Shown here: piece after piece, positions 9,385-17,949 of the stretch
Layout: the number at the start of each line of letters is the position of its first letter
How positions within the stretch are numbered: position 1 is the first letter of the stretch
Assembly (NCBI GenBank): GCA_963825575.1
Contig: CAWGUB010000015.1
Location: 119,887-183,886, forward strand
Source of the DNA: JAFDBW01 sp963825575
GTDB lineage: Bacteria > Desulfobacterota > Desulfuromonadia > Desulfuromonadales > BM103
Reading direction: 5' to 3'
DNA length: 64,000 bases
Position numbers and translations under genes: made by a program
The notes under the pieces: generated by a model
What the model was told of the DNA's origin: nothing
Databases searched by the model: none
Seen by the model: only the letters and a program-made list of their open reading frames with translations

Positions 9385-9409
9385 GATCGAATCCCGTTTC
9401 CTGCGCCGA
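9385..9409 (+). repeat. Partial duplicate of the tRNA-Gly 3' end
   Basis: About 21 of 25 bases match the 3' end of the tRNA at 7950-7974, including the uninterrupted 15-mer TCGAATCCCGTTTCC. It lies just after the aspC stop codon. No other part of a tRNA is present, so it is not a functional gene; it looks like an attachment-site scar or a decayed tRNA. Confidence 0.65.
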
Positions 9410-9417
9410 ATAAATGC

Positions 9418-9450
9418 GAGGCTGGTCTGTAAGGACCAGCCTCTTCTTTT
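9418..9450 (+). terminator. Intrinsic terminator after aspC
   Basis: Perfect 10-bp stem GAGGCTGGTC/GACCAGCCTC with a 6-nt loop (TGTAAG), followed by TTCTTTT. Confidence 0.88.
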
Positions 9451-9520
9451 GCAAACATGATAGATGTTGCGCCATCCTGATAAGTCTGTAAAATTTAAGC
9501 CTGTGCAAGGAACGATAGTT

Positions 9521-9655
9521 ATGTTTCGGCTGTTTCTGTTCATAATAATCCTGTTGCTGGTCTCTGCTTGTACTGCCAAGCCAAGAGTCGGGGTGGATGT
9601 GAACGCCAATAACAACAGTTCCGATAGCCGGGTTTTTTTCTCGCAGCCCTTTTGA
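9521..9655 (+). CDS. Small predicted lipoprotein
   Basis: 44 residues: a hydrophobic signal (FRLFLFIIILLLVSAC) ending in a lipobox LVSAC, then a short polar tail rich in Asn. ATG 9521 is preceded by AAGGA at a good distance; the in-frame upstream ATG at 9464 would bury the signal. It is an entericidin-like small lipoprotein in shape only; no family is recognised. A terminator follows. Confidence 0.6.
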   Translation: MFRLFLFIIILLLVSACTAKPRVGVDVNANNNSSDSRVFFSQPF

Positions 9656-9691
9656 TCAGTTCGCGCAAGGTTTGCAAACAGAAGTAGAATG

Positions 9692-9713
9692 GCACCATCC
9701 CGGTGCTTTTTTT
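9692..9713 (+). terminator. Short intrinsic terminator
   Basis: GCACC/GGTGC stem with loop ATCCC followed by seven T residues, directly upstream of the chromate transporter gene. Confidence 0.75.
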
Positions 9714-9724
9714 ATTGAGTCGAT

Positions 9725-10957
9725 ATGCCTTTGATGGAATCAAAACAACATATCTCTGATCGCCTCCCCGGTGGCCGCCATGACGTCTCAGAAGTCTTTA
9801 CAGCTTTTCTGAAGCTTGGTTTGACATCTTTTGGCGGGCCGATCGCGCATCTCGGTTATTTCCGCAACGAATTTGTCGAGAAACGGCAATGGATCAACGA
9901 TGGCCAGTTTGCACAACTGCTGGCCCTCTGCCAGTTCCTGCCTGGTCCGGCAAGCAGTCAACTTGGCTTCTGTCTTGGTTTACTGAGGAGTGGCTGGACC
10001 GGTGCTCTGGCGGCCTTTGTTTCATTTACCTTACCTTCTGCACTGCTTTTGTTCCTGTTTGCTCTTGTTGCGCCACAGCTTTCAGGCCCAACTGGTAGTG
10101 CCGTAATTCATGGCCTCAAATTGGTCGCCCTGGTTGTTGTTGCTCACGGTCTTTTGGGCATGTCCAGAAAGCTCTGCACGGATACGAACCGAAGGTGTAT
10201 TGCTGTTTTTACCGCTGTTCTGATGATTTTTGTCGGTGGCGTATGGCTGCAGATCGCCATCATCCTCATTGGTGCGTTGCTGGGTCTGGTGTTGCTCCAT
10301 GATGTGAAAAGTCTTCCCGAAAGCGCTTTGCCAGTACACTATGGCCGAAAAACCGGCTGGTCGCTACTGGCTGTTTTCATATTGCTGCTGGTCTGCCTGC
10401 CTCTGTTTGTGCACGGCAGCAACACTCTTCTTTCTGTTTTCGAGGCATTTTACCGTGCCGGCGCACTGGTCTTCGGTGGTGGTCACGTTGTGTTGCCATT
10501 TCTTGAGCAAGCCCTGGTTGGCCCGGGATGGTTGGCCAAAGGCGATTTTATGGCCGGTTATGGGGCCGCCCAGGCGGTACCTGGGCCCATGTTCAGCCTG
10601 TCAGCCTATCTCGGGGCTCATCTGCCGGGAAGCAGTGGCGGGCTGCTGGGCGCAGGAGTCGCCCTGGTGGCTATTTTCCTGCCTGGCTTTTTGCTGGTAT
10701 CCTCTGCTTTGCCGCTTTGGCATACATTGTCCGCTCATCCGGCATCGGCACGCTCGATAGCCGGAATTAATGCCTCAGTCGTCGGGATCCTTGCTGCGGC
10801 TCTTTACGACCCAATCTGGGTTAGTGCTGTATACAGGGTCAGTGATGTAATAATTGCCCTGGTCGGATTCTTTTTCCTGTCCGTATGGCGTCTCTCCGCC
10901 CTGATTGTCGTCTTCTGGTGCGTATTGGCCAGTATATTGGTTGTCTTGTTCCTGTAG
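9725..10957 (+). CDS. chrA: Chromate transporter (two-domain ChrA/CHR family)
   Basis: Membrane exporter of chromate, or a related anion, in the CHR superfamily. The 410 residues hold two homologous halves. The first has FLKLGLTSFGGPIAHLGYF and ALCQFLPGPASSQLGFCLG; the second has FYRAGALVFGGGHVVLPFL and GYGAAQAVPGPMFSLSAYLG. The paired FGGP/FGGG and PGP motifs are diagnostic. It is preceded by a terminator, so it is its own unit. Confidence 0.9.
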   Translation: MPLMESKQHISDRLPGGRHDVSEVFTAFLKLGLTSFGGPIAHLGYFRNEFVEKRQWINDGQFAQLLALCQFLPGPASSQLGFCLGLLRSGWTGALAAFVSFTLPSALLLFLFALVAPQLSGPTGSAVIHGLKLVALVVVAHGLLGMSRKLCTDTNRRCIAVFTAVLMIFVGGVWLQIAIILIGALLGLVLLHDVKSLPESALPVHYGRKTGWSLLAVFILLLVCLPLFVHGSNTLLSVFEAFYRAGALVFGGGHVVLPFLEQALVGPGWLAKGDFMAGYGAAQAVPGPMFSLSAYLGAHLPGSSGGLLGAGVALVAIFLPGFLLVSSALPLWHTLSAHPASARSIAGINASVVGILAAALYDPIWVSAVYRVSDVIIALVGFFFLSVWRLSALIVVFWCVLASILVVLFL

Positions 10958-11061
10958 CGTTGGAATCATGAAGAAAGTGACGACATCCTCGGTGGTATTG
11001 TAATACCGGTTGTCCAGAAACATACTGGCAACATTATTCAGTATGCAGCAAGGAGTTTAAC

Positions 11062-11598
11062 GTGCATAAAGATGTCCTGAGCTTCTGGTTCGATAAACTT
11101 GAGCCGAAACAGTGGTGGATCAAAGATGAAAGGCTGGATCGATTGATAACCGATCGCTTTTTAGACGTCCATGGTCAGGCTTCCCGCTGCGAGCTCTATC
11201 CCTGGAGGGAGGAAGCGCAGGGCAGGTTGGCTGAAATCATAATATTGGACCAATTCTCAAGAAATATGTTCAGGGGCTCACACCTGGCTTTTGCTTTTGA
11301 CTCTCTGGCTCTGGCGCTTGCCCAGGAAGCCATATCTATCGGAGCAGACAAGCTGCTGACGCAGATCGAACGGAATTTTCTCTACATGCCTTATATGCAT
11401 AGTGAATCTCTGTCGATCCACATGGTTGCGCTGGCGCTATTCAGTGACAACGGCATCGAAGGTAGTTACGAATATGAGGTCAAGCATAAAAACATTATTG
11501 AGCAATTCGGCCGTTATCCGCACAGAAACGCCGTGCTTGGCAGAGACTCCACGGCAGAAGAAATCAAGTTTCTCGAGCAGCCCGGATCAGGATTCTGA
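11062..11598 (+). CDS. DUF924 family protein
   Basis: 178 residues matching the DUF924 pattern: VLSFWFDKLEPKQWW at the start, then LAEIIILDQFSRNMFRG, FAFDSLALALAQEAI, and FLYMPYMHSESLSIHM. The fold is helical and TPR-like; the molecular function is not established. GTG 11062 is chosen because AAGGAG lies 6 bases upstream and the family motif begins immediately. Confidence 0.82.
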   Translation: MHKDVLSFWFDKLEPKQWWIKDERLDRLITDRFLDVHGQASRCELYPWREEAQGRLAEIIILDQFSRNMFRGSHLAFAFDSLALALAQEAISIGADKLLTQIERNFLYMPYMHSESLSIHMVALALFSDNGIEGSYEYEVKHKNIIEQFGRYPHRNAVLGRDSTAEEIKFLEQPGSGF

Positions 11599-11671
11599 CA
11601 GGAGAAGATCTTCCTGATGGTGTTGCTCCAATGAATTCCGTCGTGTTAGCTTACAGAATGGAGTCCTACAG

Positions 11672-11884
11672 ATGAAAGCTGAAATCAAATGCCCGCAATG
11701 TAACAAGCCCGTCTTATGGCAGGACAACCCTGATCGGCCATTTTGTTCCGAGCGTTGCCGTATGGTTGACCTCGGCCAGTGGGCGGATGAGTCATATCGT
11801 ATTGCCGGGAAATCACAGGACGCACTTTCCGATGAAAATATTATTCATTTAAGCGATAAAAAACAAGATATTGAAAGGCCCTAA
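11672..11884 (+). CDS. yacG: DNA gyrase inhibitor YacG-like zinc protein
   Basis: 70-residue zinc-binding protein. The Cys4 set CPQC near residue 6 and CSERC near residue 25, plus VDLGQWADESYRIAG, are the YacG signature. In E. coli YacG binds GyrB and inhibits gyrase. It lies 3 bases upstream of queD, so it is probably in the same transcript as the queuosine genes. Confidence 0.88.
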   Translation: MKAEIKCPQCNKPVLWQDNPDRPFCSERCRMVDLGQWADESYRIAGKSQDALSDENIIHLSDKKQDIERP

Positions 11885-11887
11885 TTA

Positions 11888-12259
11888 ATGTATCACCTGA
11901 TGATAAAAACCTCTTTTGCCGCAGCCCATAATTTGATCAATTACCAGGGCGATTGCGAAAACCTGCATGGCCATAACTGGCGGGTTGAAGTTACCGTCGG
12001 GGCCAGGTCGCTTGATAATGCCGGCCTCGGTATTGATTTCAAGATCCTCAAAAAACAGACCAACCAACTTCTTGACGAACTTGACCACAAGTATCTCAAC
12101 GACCTTGAGCCTTTCAAGTTGAACAGCCCGTCTTCAGAAAATATCAGTTGCTACCTGTTTGAGCGACTTAGCGAGTCGCTGAATAGTGACAACGTCACTG
12201 TTGAGTGTGTCAATGTCTGGGAATCGGACAATGCATGTGCCAGCTATACACGTGATTGA
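11888..12259 (+). CDS. queD: 6-carboxy-5,6,7,8-tetrahydropterin synthase
   Basis: Queuosine/7-deazaguanine pathway enzyme converting dihydroneopterin triphosphate to 6-carboxytetrahydropterin. Zinc-binding histidines are visible in FAAAHNL and LHGHNW, the catalytic Cys in GDCENLHGHN, the Asp-His in ELDHKYLND, and the C-terminal Glu in VWESDNACASY. Length 123 is standard. The 3' end overlaps the start of queE by 29 bases in another frame. Confidence 0.92.
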   Translation: MYHLMIKTSFAAAHNLINYQGDCENLHGHNWRVEVTVGARSLDNAGLGIDFKILKKQTNQLLDELDHKYLNDLEPFKLNSPSSENISCYLFERLSESLNSDNVTVECVNVWESDNACASYTRD

Positions 12260-12992
12260 GGCCCCCCTAATAGAAGTTTTCTCCTCTATGCAGGGCGAGG
12301 GCGTCTTGATCGGCGTACGGCAGGTTTTCGTGCGTTTTGCTGAATGTAACCTTGCCTGTGCATATTGTGATACGCCGTTCCAGCCGGGGCCAACCTGCCG
12401 GATAGAAAAAATGCCTGGTAGCGGGGAGTTCTCGAATCATAAGAACCCGATTAATCTGGCAAACATTACACGTCTAATCTCAGAGTGGCAGCACGACTGC
12501 AAAGAAACCTATCACTCGATCGTGCTGACGGGCGGCGAACCCTTGCTGCATGCTGGAATGCTCAAGGATTGGCTGCCAGAGATTAAAGCCCTGTTGCCGG
12601 TGTTCCTGGAAACCAACGGCACTTTGGTCACGGAGCTTGAAATGATTTTGCCCCTGGTGGACATGATTTCCATGGATATCAAAGGCTCTTCGACAACCGG
12701 TGTGACGACTCCATGGGCCGTCCATGCTCAGTTCATGAAGTTTGCCAAAGAGCGCCTCTGCCAGGTTAAACTGGTTGTTGATTCAACAACCTCGGACGAA
12801 GAAGTGTTACAGGCAGCCATGCTGGTGTGCCAACAGGCACCTGAAACACCCTTTATTCTGCAACCCCGAACCTTGAAAACCGGTCCGGCCCTGGGTGGCC
12901 GTGCCTTGTTGAGACTCCAGCAGATTGCCGCAGAAAAATATCATGATGTCCGGATTATCCCGCAAATTCATCCGTTTCTGGGGGTCGTCTGA
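12231..12992 (+). CDS. queE: 7-carboxy-7-deazaguanine synthase (radical SAM)
   Basis: Radical SAM enzyme acting after QueD, ring-contracting 6-carboxytetrahydropterin to 7-carboxy-7-deazaguanine. The cluster motif C-x3-C-x2-C is in FAECNLACAYCDTPF; EVFSSMQGEG at the start and the glycine-rich VLTGGEPLLH are typical. ATG 12231 is preferred over 12186 because the family begins with about ten residues before the SMQGEG motif. QueC and FolE are not nearby. Confidence 0.92.
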   Translation: MHVPAIHVIEAPLIEVFSSMQGEGVLIGVRQVFVRFAECNLACAYCDTPFQPGPTCRIEKMPGSGEFSNHKNPINLANITRLISEWQHDCKETYHSIVLTGGEPLLHAGMLKDWLPEIKALLPVFLETNGTLVTELEMILPLVDMISMDIKGSSTTGVTTPWAVHAQFMKFAKERLCQVKLVVDSTTSDEEVLQAAMLVCQQAPETPFILQPRTLKTGPALGGRALLRLQQIAAEKYHDVRIIPQIHPFLGVV

Positions 12993-13053
12993 AAATCGAT
13001 CTGCCTAGCCATATGATCCTGGTTGACCCCAAATACAGCTTCTGAACAAGGAA

Positions 13054-13074
13054 AAGGACGGCTGTGCCGTCCTT
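13054..13074 (+). terminator. Hairpin downstream of queE (possible terminator)
   Basis: Perfect 9-bp stem AAGGACGGC/GCCGTCCTT with loop TGT, 62 bases after the queE stop. Only a weak T-rich tail follows (TTCCTC). Confidence 0.5.
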
Positions 13075-13117
13075 CCTCAGGCTACTGACAAAGTTTAATC
13101 ATACTTCATGATAGAGA

Positions 13118-13626
13118 GGGCAATAGATGGTTAATCTGTTGCCCTTATTCTTTGTTTCTTGTTTTTAAAGACAGAACCGGCGGGTCGCGTCCCGCCAAAC
13201 GCCTTACTTTTGTCCATGCGGCGACAAAAGTAAGCAAAAACGCCTTCTCCTAGCGGAGGGCATAGCTGCTCAGCAGTTTGTGTACTTCAATTGGCTGTCA
13301 GTCAAAGCGCTAGGCTTCCGGTGCTGTCTGGGAGCCGGGGCCATTTGAATGGCCCTCGTATCGGTATGCACCAGTTAAGTGTGGCTTTTCTGTTAAATCC
13401 AGAAAGCAGGCTTTGACACAGGGCTGGATCCCTAAAGCAAGTTTTTTAGGCAACGACGTCTGCTCTGACCTGCCCATTGCGCAGCGTTAGGGCCCTTTTC
13501 TGCTTACTCTTTTGGGCCAGCACAAAGAGTAAGGCGCTGTCGGGCGGGCGCAACCCCCGGTTTTGCTTTTGTTTTTACATTGCGGAGTGCAATGGAAAAG
13601 GGCAACAGATTAACCCTCTGTTGCCC
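13118..13626. repeat. 509-bp palindromic element with long imperfect terminal inverted repeats
   Basis: Non-coding element filling the queE-DUF1858 gap. Both ends carry a hairpin GGGCAA(C/T)AGA...TCTGTTGCCC (13118-13144 and 13600-13626) in inverted orientation. Moving inward, both arms share in inverted order an AAAACAAA-like run, an AACCGG...GCCCGCC block and the segment CGCCTTACT-TTTGT...ACAAAAGTAAGCA-AAAA. The arms are about 130 bp each, imperfect, and enclose a unique core of about 230 bp. No transposase or convincing ORF is inside. It looks like a MITE-like or large folded repetitive element. Confidence 0.7.
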
Positions 13627-13804
13627 TAAGCTTCACAAAAACACACCTGCCAGGAAAAAACAACCCCCGCATCGATGCGGGAGTTGTCAACAATCTGCAG
13701 AAAGGCTGTACCGTCCTTTCCGGTTATCCATGATCACCACTGGAAGCCTTCGTGGATTTATGACAGCGTGGGAGAACCTTCCGTTGTCTTTAAGAGTCTG
13801 TGCC

Positions 13805-13999
13805 TTAACCTTTGATCGCTTTATTCAGGGCTTCCAGCAGTAGCACTATGTCCACGTTATGGACCCCGGCACCATGCTCGACCTCTTCGTAGTCGGCGAT
13901 CTGGCATTCCATGCAGTCAAGACCGAAGGCACGAAACACCTCAATCGTTTCCGGGTGCTTGGTAATGATGTCGGAAATTGTCATTTCACGTGTGAGCAT
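13805..13999 (-). CDS. DUF1858 domain protein
   Basis: 64-residue protein with the DUF1858 pattern MTISDIITKHPETIEVFRAFGLDCMEC, where a CxxC pair follows the helix; the function is unknown. ATG 13999 has a perfect AAGGAGG 4 bases upstream; the longer reading from 14017 is unnecessary. It lies 21 bases downstream of coaD on the same strand. A paralogue is encoded at 31819. Confidence 0.82.
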   Translation of the reverse strand: MLTREMTISDIITKHPETIEVFRAFGLDCMECQIADYEEVEHGAGVHNVDIVLLLEALNKAIKG

Positions 14000-14020
14000 G
14001 GCTCCTCCTTTAATCATTTC

Positions 14021-14506
14021 TTAAACCCCAAATTTCTCTGCCAGAGCTAGTCTGACCACGGGCGGGACAAGACTTTCAACGGACCCGTTCAGGCTCGCAA
14101 CTTCCTTAACGATCGATGAACTGAGGTAACCATAAGGTACCGAGGTCATCATGAAGAGTGTCTCGACCTCGTTTTTAAGATTATGGTTCATCTGGGCGAC
14201 CTGGAACTCGTATTCGAAGTCAGAGACTGCACGCAGGCCGCGCAGGATGACTCTGGCACCCTTGGAGAGGACATAATCGACCAGCAGACCTTCAAAAGTG
14301 TCAACCGAAACACACGGATTGTCTCCAATTGTCTCTTCTATGTGTCGAATCCGCTCTTCAGTGGAGAAAAGACTCTTCTTCTCGGAATTCCGAGCGACGG
14401 CAATAATGATTTTATCGAAAACTTCCAGCCCGCGTTCGATAATGTCCAGATGTCCATAGGTGATCGGATCAAATGAGCCGGGATAAACAGCAATTTTTTT
14501 ATTCAT
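14021..14506 (-). CDS. coaD: Phosphopantetheine adenylyltransferase
   Basis: Coenzyme A pathway enzyme transferring AMP from ATP to 4'-phosphopantetheine. The 161-residue protein has the nucleotidyltransferase motif YPGSFDPITYGHLDII (T/HxGH), RGLRAVSDFEYEFQVAQMN, and the C-terminal SSSIVKEVASLNG signature of CoaD. It overlaps rsmD upstream by 4 bases, an order common in bacteria. Confidence 0.95.
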   Translation of the reverse strand: MNKKIAVYPGSFDPITYGHLDIIERGLEVFDKIIIAVARNSEKKSLFSTEERIRHIEETIGDNPCVSVDTFEGLLVDYVLSKGARVILRGLRAVSDFEYEFQVAQMNHNLKNEVETLFMMTSVPYGYLSSSIVKEVASLNGSVESLVPPVVRLALAEKFGV

Positions 14507-15066
14507 GTCTGCCCCTCATCGCACAGGAAGTGTATCATAACCGAACCGTAACGGCGTCGATCAAAAATTTTCAGACGGCCGATTTTTTCAGGCAGGATTT
14601 CATCAGCTCCGGTTTCTACACAGAGAGTTCCATCACTGCGGAGTACTCCCTGTCGGCTTATCTCCAAGATAGCCGACTCCGCAAGATTCCTGCCATAAGG
14701 CGGGTCAAGAAAGATCAGATCGAAAGATTCTGGAGGAAAGTCCCGGAGTGCCAAAAATGCGTCCCTGTTATTGAGGTTGGCCCTTTCGGTCAACTGGCAA
14801 CGTTCCAGGTTTTCGCGAATGATTTTTGCCGATGCAGGAGCATTTTCAACCAGACAGGCTGTAGCAGCCCCACGGCTAAGAGCTTCAATTGCCAGGGCTC
14901 CGGAGCCGGAGAACAGGTCCAGTACCTTGATGTCGGAAAAATCGCCGAGTCTGCTCTGCAGGATGCTGAACAGCGCCTCCCTGACACGGTCTGGGGTCGG
15001 GCGTACATCACGGCCTTTGAAAGTGACCAGCCGCCTGCCGCGTGAAGTGCCGGCAATGACTCTCAT
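14503..15066 (-). CDS. rsmD: 16S rRNA (guanine(966)-N(2))-methyltransferase
   Basis: SAM-dependent methyltransferase modifying G966 of 16S rRNA. Features are MRVIAGTSRGRRL at the N-terminus, RPTPDRVREALFSIL, the SAM loop VLDLFSGSGALAIEALSRGA and the catalytic motif FDLIFLDPPYG (DPPY). 187 residues is standard. It is translationally coupled to coaD. Confidence 0.95.
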   Translation of the reverse strand: MRVIAGTSRGRRLVTFKGRDVRPTPDRVREALFSILQSRLGDFSDIKVLDLFSGSGALAIEALSRGAATACLVENAPASAKIIRENLERCQLTERANLNNRDAFLALRDFPPESFDLIFLDPPYGRNLAESAILEISRQGVLRSDGTLCVETGADEILPEKIGRLKIFDRRRYGSVMIHFLCDEGQT

Positions 15067-15162
15067 GTATTCACCGCTGAAAATCCTGTTGGAACGCGTA
15101 ACATGTGAAAAAAACTAGCACAATCGATCTTTATGGTCAAGCCGGGCAACGCCATTACTGGC

Positions 15163-15192
15163 TTGACAGATTTTGTGCAGCATGGCTTTAAT
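15163..15192 (+). promoter_or_regulatory. Predicted sigma-70 promoter for the dNTPase gene
   Basis: TTGACA (15163-15168) and TTTAAT (15187-15192) with an 18-bp spacer, 20 bases upstream of the ATG at 15213; GGAGG lies at 15203-15207. The divergent rsmD gene starts on the other side. Confidence 0.6.
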
Positions 15193-15212
15193 AGCTACCA
15201 GTGGAGGCTTGA

Positions 15213-16346
15213 ATGAAAAGGGCGGAATTGGCCGGATATGCCGCGCAGAGCGAATCGACGCGCGGCCGCAGATATGATGAACTTTACAAGGATGATCGGC
15301 CTGCTTACGAGCGGGACCGGGATCGTATCATCCATTGTGCTGCATTCAGGCGCCTTGAGTACAAAACCCAGGTTTTTGTAAATCATGAAGGCGATTATTA
15401 TCGCACGCGACTAACTCATTCCCTTGAAGTCGCCCAGATCGGTCGCGGCATTGCCCGCAGGTTGAATCTGAATGAGGACCTTGTCGAAGCGCTGGCCCTG
15501 GCCCACGATCTGGGGCATACCCCGTTCGGTCATACCGGCGAAAGTGTCCTCGACCGACTGATGGAACCATACGGTGGCTTTGAACATAACCGTCAATCTC
15601 TGCGAATTGTCGAAATCCTGGAAGAACGGTACCCGGGCTTCAACGGTTTGAACCTGACCTGGGAAGCCAGGGAGGGGATTATCAAACACTCTTCAGACTA
15701 TGACATTCCTGACGGCTCAGGCTTTGAGGAGTACTGCCCCGATCTACGCGCGACTCTGGAAGCACAGATTATCGATCTGGCCGATGAGATTGCCTACAAT
15801 AACCATGACATAGATGACGGGCTGAAGGCTGGTTATCTCAATCCCGAGGCCTTGATGGGAATAGAAATCTGGTCTGAAACTTACGCCCGGGTCAGGCAAA
15901 AGTACCCGACGCTGAACGAAGAGCGTCAAGTACTGCAGACGATCAGTCATCTGATCGGCTACCTGATTTTCGACCTGGTTGAACAAAGTCGAATGAACAT
16001 ATCAGCCGGAGGGATCTCTACTCTTGAGGATGTCCGTACCCATAATGGCAACCTGGTGATGTTCAGTATGGAAACGGCAGAGCGAAACAGGGAGTTAAAG
16101 ACTTTTCTCTACAAAAACCTGTACAGCCACTACAAGGTTGAACGGATGCGCATCAAGGCAGAGCGTTTCCTCACCATACTGTTTGAAAATTACTTGCAGC
16201 ACCCAACCTTGTTGCCGGGCAGTTACCAGGACAAGTACGAGGAGTATGGCCGCGAAAGGGTTATTTGTGATTACATCGCTGGGATGACAGACCGCTACGC
16301 TCTTGATGAATACAAGCGGCTCTTCGAGCCTTACGAGAGAGTCTGA
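15213..16346 (+). CDS. Deoxyguanosinetriphosphate triphosphohydrolase-like dNTPase
   Basis: HD-domain dNTP triphosphohydrolase that cleaves dNTPs to deoxynucleosides and triphosphate. The metal-binding H...HD...D set is visible in RLTHSLEVAQIGRGIAR and ALAHDLGHTPFGHTGE; EFRRLEYKTQ-like (AAFRRLEYKTQVF), LTWEAREGIIKHS and DLADEIAYNNHDIDDGL follow. Length 377 corresponds to the shorter type-2 Dgt-like group. It lies between its own promoter and the convergent yhbY gene. Confidence 0.9.
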   Translation: MKRAELAGYAAQSESTRGRRYDELYKDDRPAYERDRDRIIHCAAFRRLEYKTQVFVNHEGDYYRTRLTHSLEVAQIGRGIARRLNLNEDLVEALALAHDLGHTPFGHTGESVLDRLMEPYGGFEHNRQSLRIVEILEERYPGFNGLNLTWEAREGIIKHSSDYDIPDGSGFEEYCPDLRATLEAQIIDLADEIAYNNHDIDDGLKAGYLNPEALMGIEIWSETYARVRQKYPTLNEERQVLQTISHLIGYLIFDLVEQSRMNISAGGISTLEDVRTHNGNLVMFSMETAERNRELKTFLYKNLYSHYKVERMRIKAERFLTILFENYLQHPTLLPGSYQDKYEEYGRERVICDYIAGMTDRYALDEYKRLFEPYERV

Positions 16347-16368
16347 AAGGGACAGCTGCGTCCCGAAG

Positions 16369-16677
16369 TCAGGGGAGGGTGATGGTCCGCTCTTCGCCGG
16401 GGCGATAGAGCAGAAAGGTTTTACCGAGGACCTGAATGACGACTGAACCGGTTTCTGTAGCGAGTTCCGAGGCTACGATTTTGCGGTCTTCAAGGCAACC
16501 TTCCTGAATTCTGACCTTGATCAGTTCGTGGGTTTCGAGGGCCTCATTGGTTGCCTTGATGACATCCTTGCTGAGATGATGTTTGCCGATCATTACAAAG
16601 GGTTGCAGGCTGTGACCCAGACCGCGCAGGTAGCGATTCTGCTTGCCGGTAAGTACGATGAGGCTGTTGTCTGACAT
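16369..16677 (-). CDS. yhbY: YhbY/CRS1-type RNA-binding protein
   Basis: Small KH-like RNA-binding protein associated with pre-50S ribosomes. Motifs are LTGKQNRYLRGLGHSLQPFVMIGKHHLS, the GxxG-equivalent loop, and HELIKVRI. ATG 16677 (MSDNSLIVLTGKQ) with AAGGA upstream is preferred over 16725. About 102 residues, the family norm. Confidence 0.88.
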   Translation of the reverse strand: MSDNSLIVLTGKQNRYLRGLGHSLQPFVMIGKHHLSKDVIKATNEALETHELIKVRIQEGCLEDRKIVASELATETGSVVIQVLGKTFLLYRPGEERTITLP

Positions 16678-16758
16678 GGATATGAATCCTTCCGGGGATT
16701 GGTTGGTGTGCGGCACACTATACACCTATGCTCGATTGCTTGAAAGCCCGTTCGTGAT

Positions 16759-17595
16759 ATGTCTTTGCAACTTGATATTGTCTGTGAAAATACTGTTGGC
16801 CGGCCTATAGCGGCATGCGCTGAGCACGGTTTCGCATGCCTGTTGCAGACAGCTGCCGGACGCTGGCTGTTTGATACCGGCAGCGGTGACACCTTGCTGG
16901 CCAATCTGTCAGCCCTCGGCCTTGACCACCAAAACCTTGACGGAGTCATCCTCAGCCATGGACATTATGATCATTGCGGAGGGCTCTTGTCCCTGCTTCG
17001 CGCGACTGGGCCTCGTCGTGTCTATGCCCACCCTGAGGTATTCAGAGAAAGATTCTGGAAAGGGCAGCATGAACAACGAAATATCAGCTTGCCTTTCAGC
17101 CGGGACGAACTTGAAGCAGCCGGCGCAGAATTCGACTTCGTCAAAGACTTTACCGAGCTGGCCCCCGGAATTTATCTCAGCGGTGAAATAGCCCGAGGAG
17201 TAGCACTGGAAGCAGGCGACCCTCATCTTGTCATGCGTTCCGAGACGGGCAACTCTTGGATGACTGATCCTTTTGCTGATGATGCGGCCCTCGCCATAGA
17301 AACGGCCAAAGGTCTTGTAATCCTTCTTGGCTGCGCACATGCCGGGCTGATCAATACTGTTGAATGGTTCCGGCAGAACCTTGATAACCACCGGATTCAT
17401 GCGATTGTCGGCGGTACGCACCTTGGCCCTGCCAGTGACGAGCAGTTTTCTGCAACGGTAGACTATCTTGCAAAACTGGATTTTGATCGTCTGGGCGTTT
17501 CGCACTGTACCGGGCAGATCCGTTCTGCCCAGCTGTACGCAAAATTCCCCAACAAGGTTTTCTTCGCCAACGTCGGCACGACTGTCAAGGTCTAG
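16759..17595 (+). CDS. MBL-fold metallo-hydrolase
   Basis: Metallo-beta-lactamase-fold protein resembling the group that includes the archaeal dihydropterin-ribofuranosylaminobenzene phosphate synthase. Metal ligands are seen in ILSHGHYDHCGGL (HxHxDH), GCAHAGLINT and IVGGTHLG, with HC near the C-terminus (GVSHCTGQIRSAQL). The substrate is not evident. It starts 81 bases from the divergent yhbY start. Confidence 0.82.
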   Translation: MSLQLDIVCENTVGRPIAACAEHGFACLLQTAAGRWLFDTGSGDTLLANLSALGLDHQNLDGVILSHGHYDHCGGLLSLLRATGPRRVYAHPEVFRERFWKGQHEQRNISLPFSRDELEAAGAEFDFVKDFTELAPGIYLSGEIARGVALEAGDPHLVMRSETGNSWMTDPFADDAALAIETAKGLVILLGCAHAGLINTVEWFRQNLDNHRIHAIVGGTHLGPASDEQFSATVDYLAKLDFDRLGVSHCTGQIRSAQLYAKFPNKVFFANVGTTVKV

Positions 17596-17949
17596 ACCAC
17601 CCATTGCTCTTCTCTGCATATTCCTTGCATCTTGCGGAAAAAGGACGCTCAAGCTAACCAGGCAGAGTTCTGCACCCATATGGATTCGTGCAGGGCCGTT
17701 GCATTGACTCAAGAAGTGGTGGTATCTTTTCAAGGTGTAAACCGGCAATAAAAAGAATGAGTCGATCTGCTTGACGCTCATCTAACGGGCCAAGGCCAGA
17801 CACCTGTTGTAGCCAACGACCTTGTTGCCTGAACAGAAGAAACAGGAAGGCGAATTATCCTTTTGGATATGGGGTTATTCGCGGGTTTTCCCGTTCCGGT
17901 TGGCATAGCTTTACGTTATCGCTACGGCAGATAAGTATAGGGGGGGGGT
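17596..17949. other. Intergenic stretch ending in a nine-G ribosome-binding region
   Basis: No convincing gene. Near the right end is TTATC...GATAA (17913-17935), a small inverted repeat. It is followed by a run of nine G residues (17940-17948) directly before the ATG at 17950; this G tract is the only Shine-Dalgarno-like sequence for the receiver-PilZ gene. I see no clear terminator or known riboswitch here. Confidence 0.5.

Noticed and set aside
9371..9412. Second tRNA gene after aspC
   Set aside because: Only the T-arm/acceptor 3' portion is present; there is no D arm, anticodon arm or matching 5' acceptor.
12993..13804. Insertion sequence or prophage remnant after queE
   Set aside because: No transposase, integrase or phage-like coding sequence in any frame; only the palindromic element.
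13580..13843. 87-codon open reading frame on the plus strand
   Set aside because: It begins inside the palindromic element and overlaps the DUF1858 gene antisense; no ribosome-binding site and no family-like sequence.
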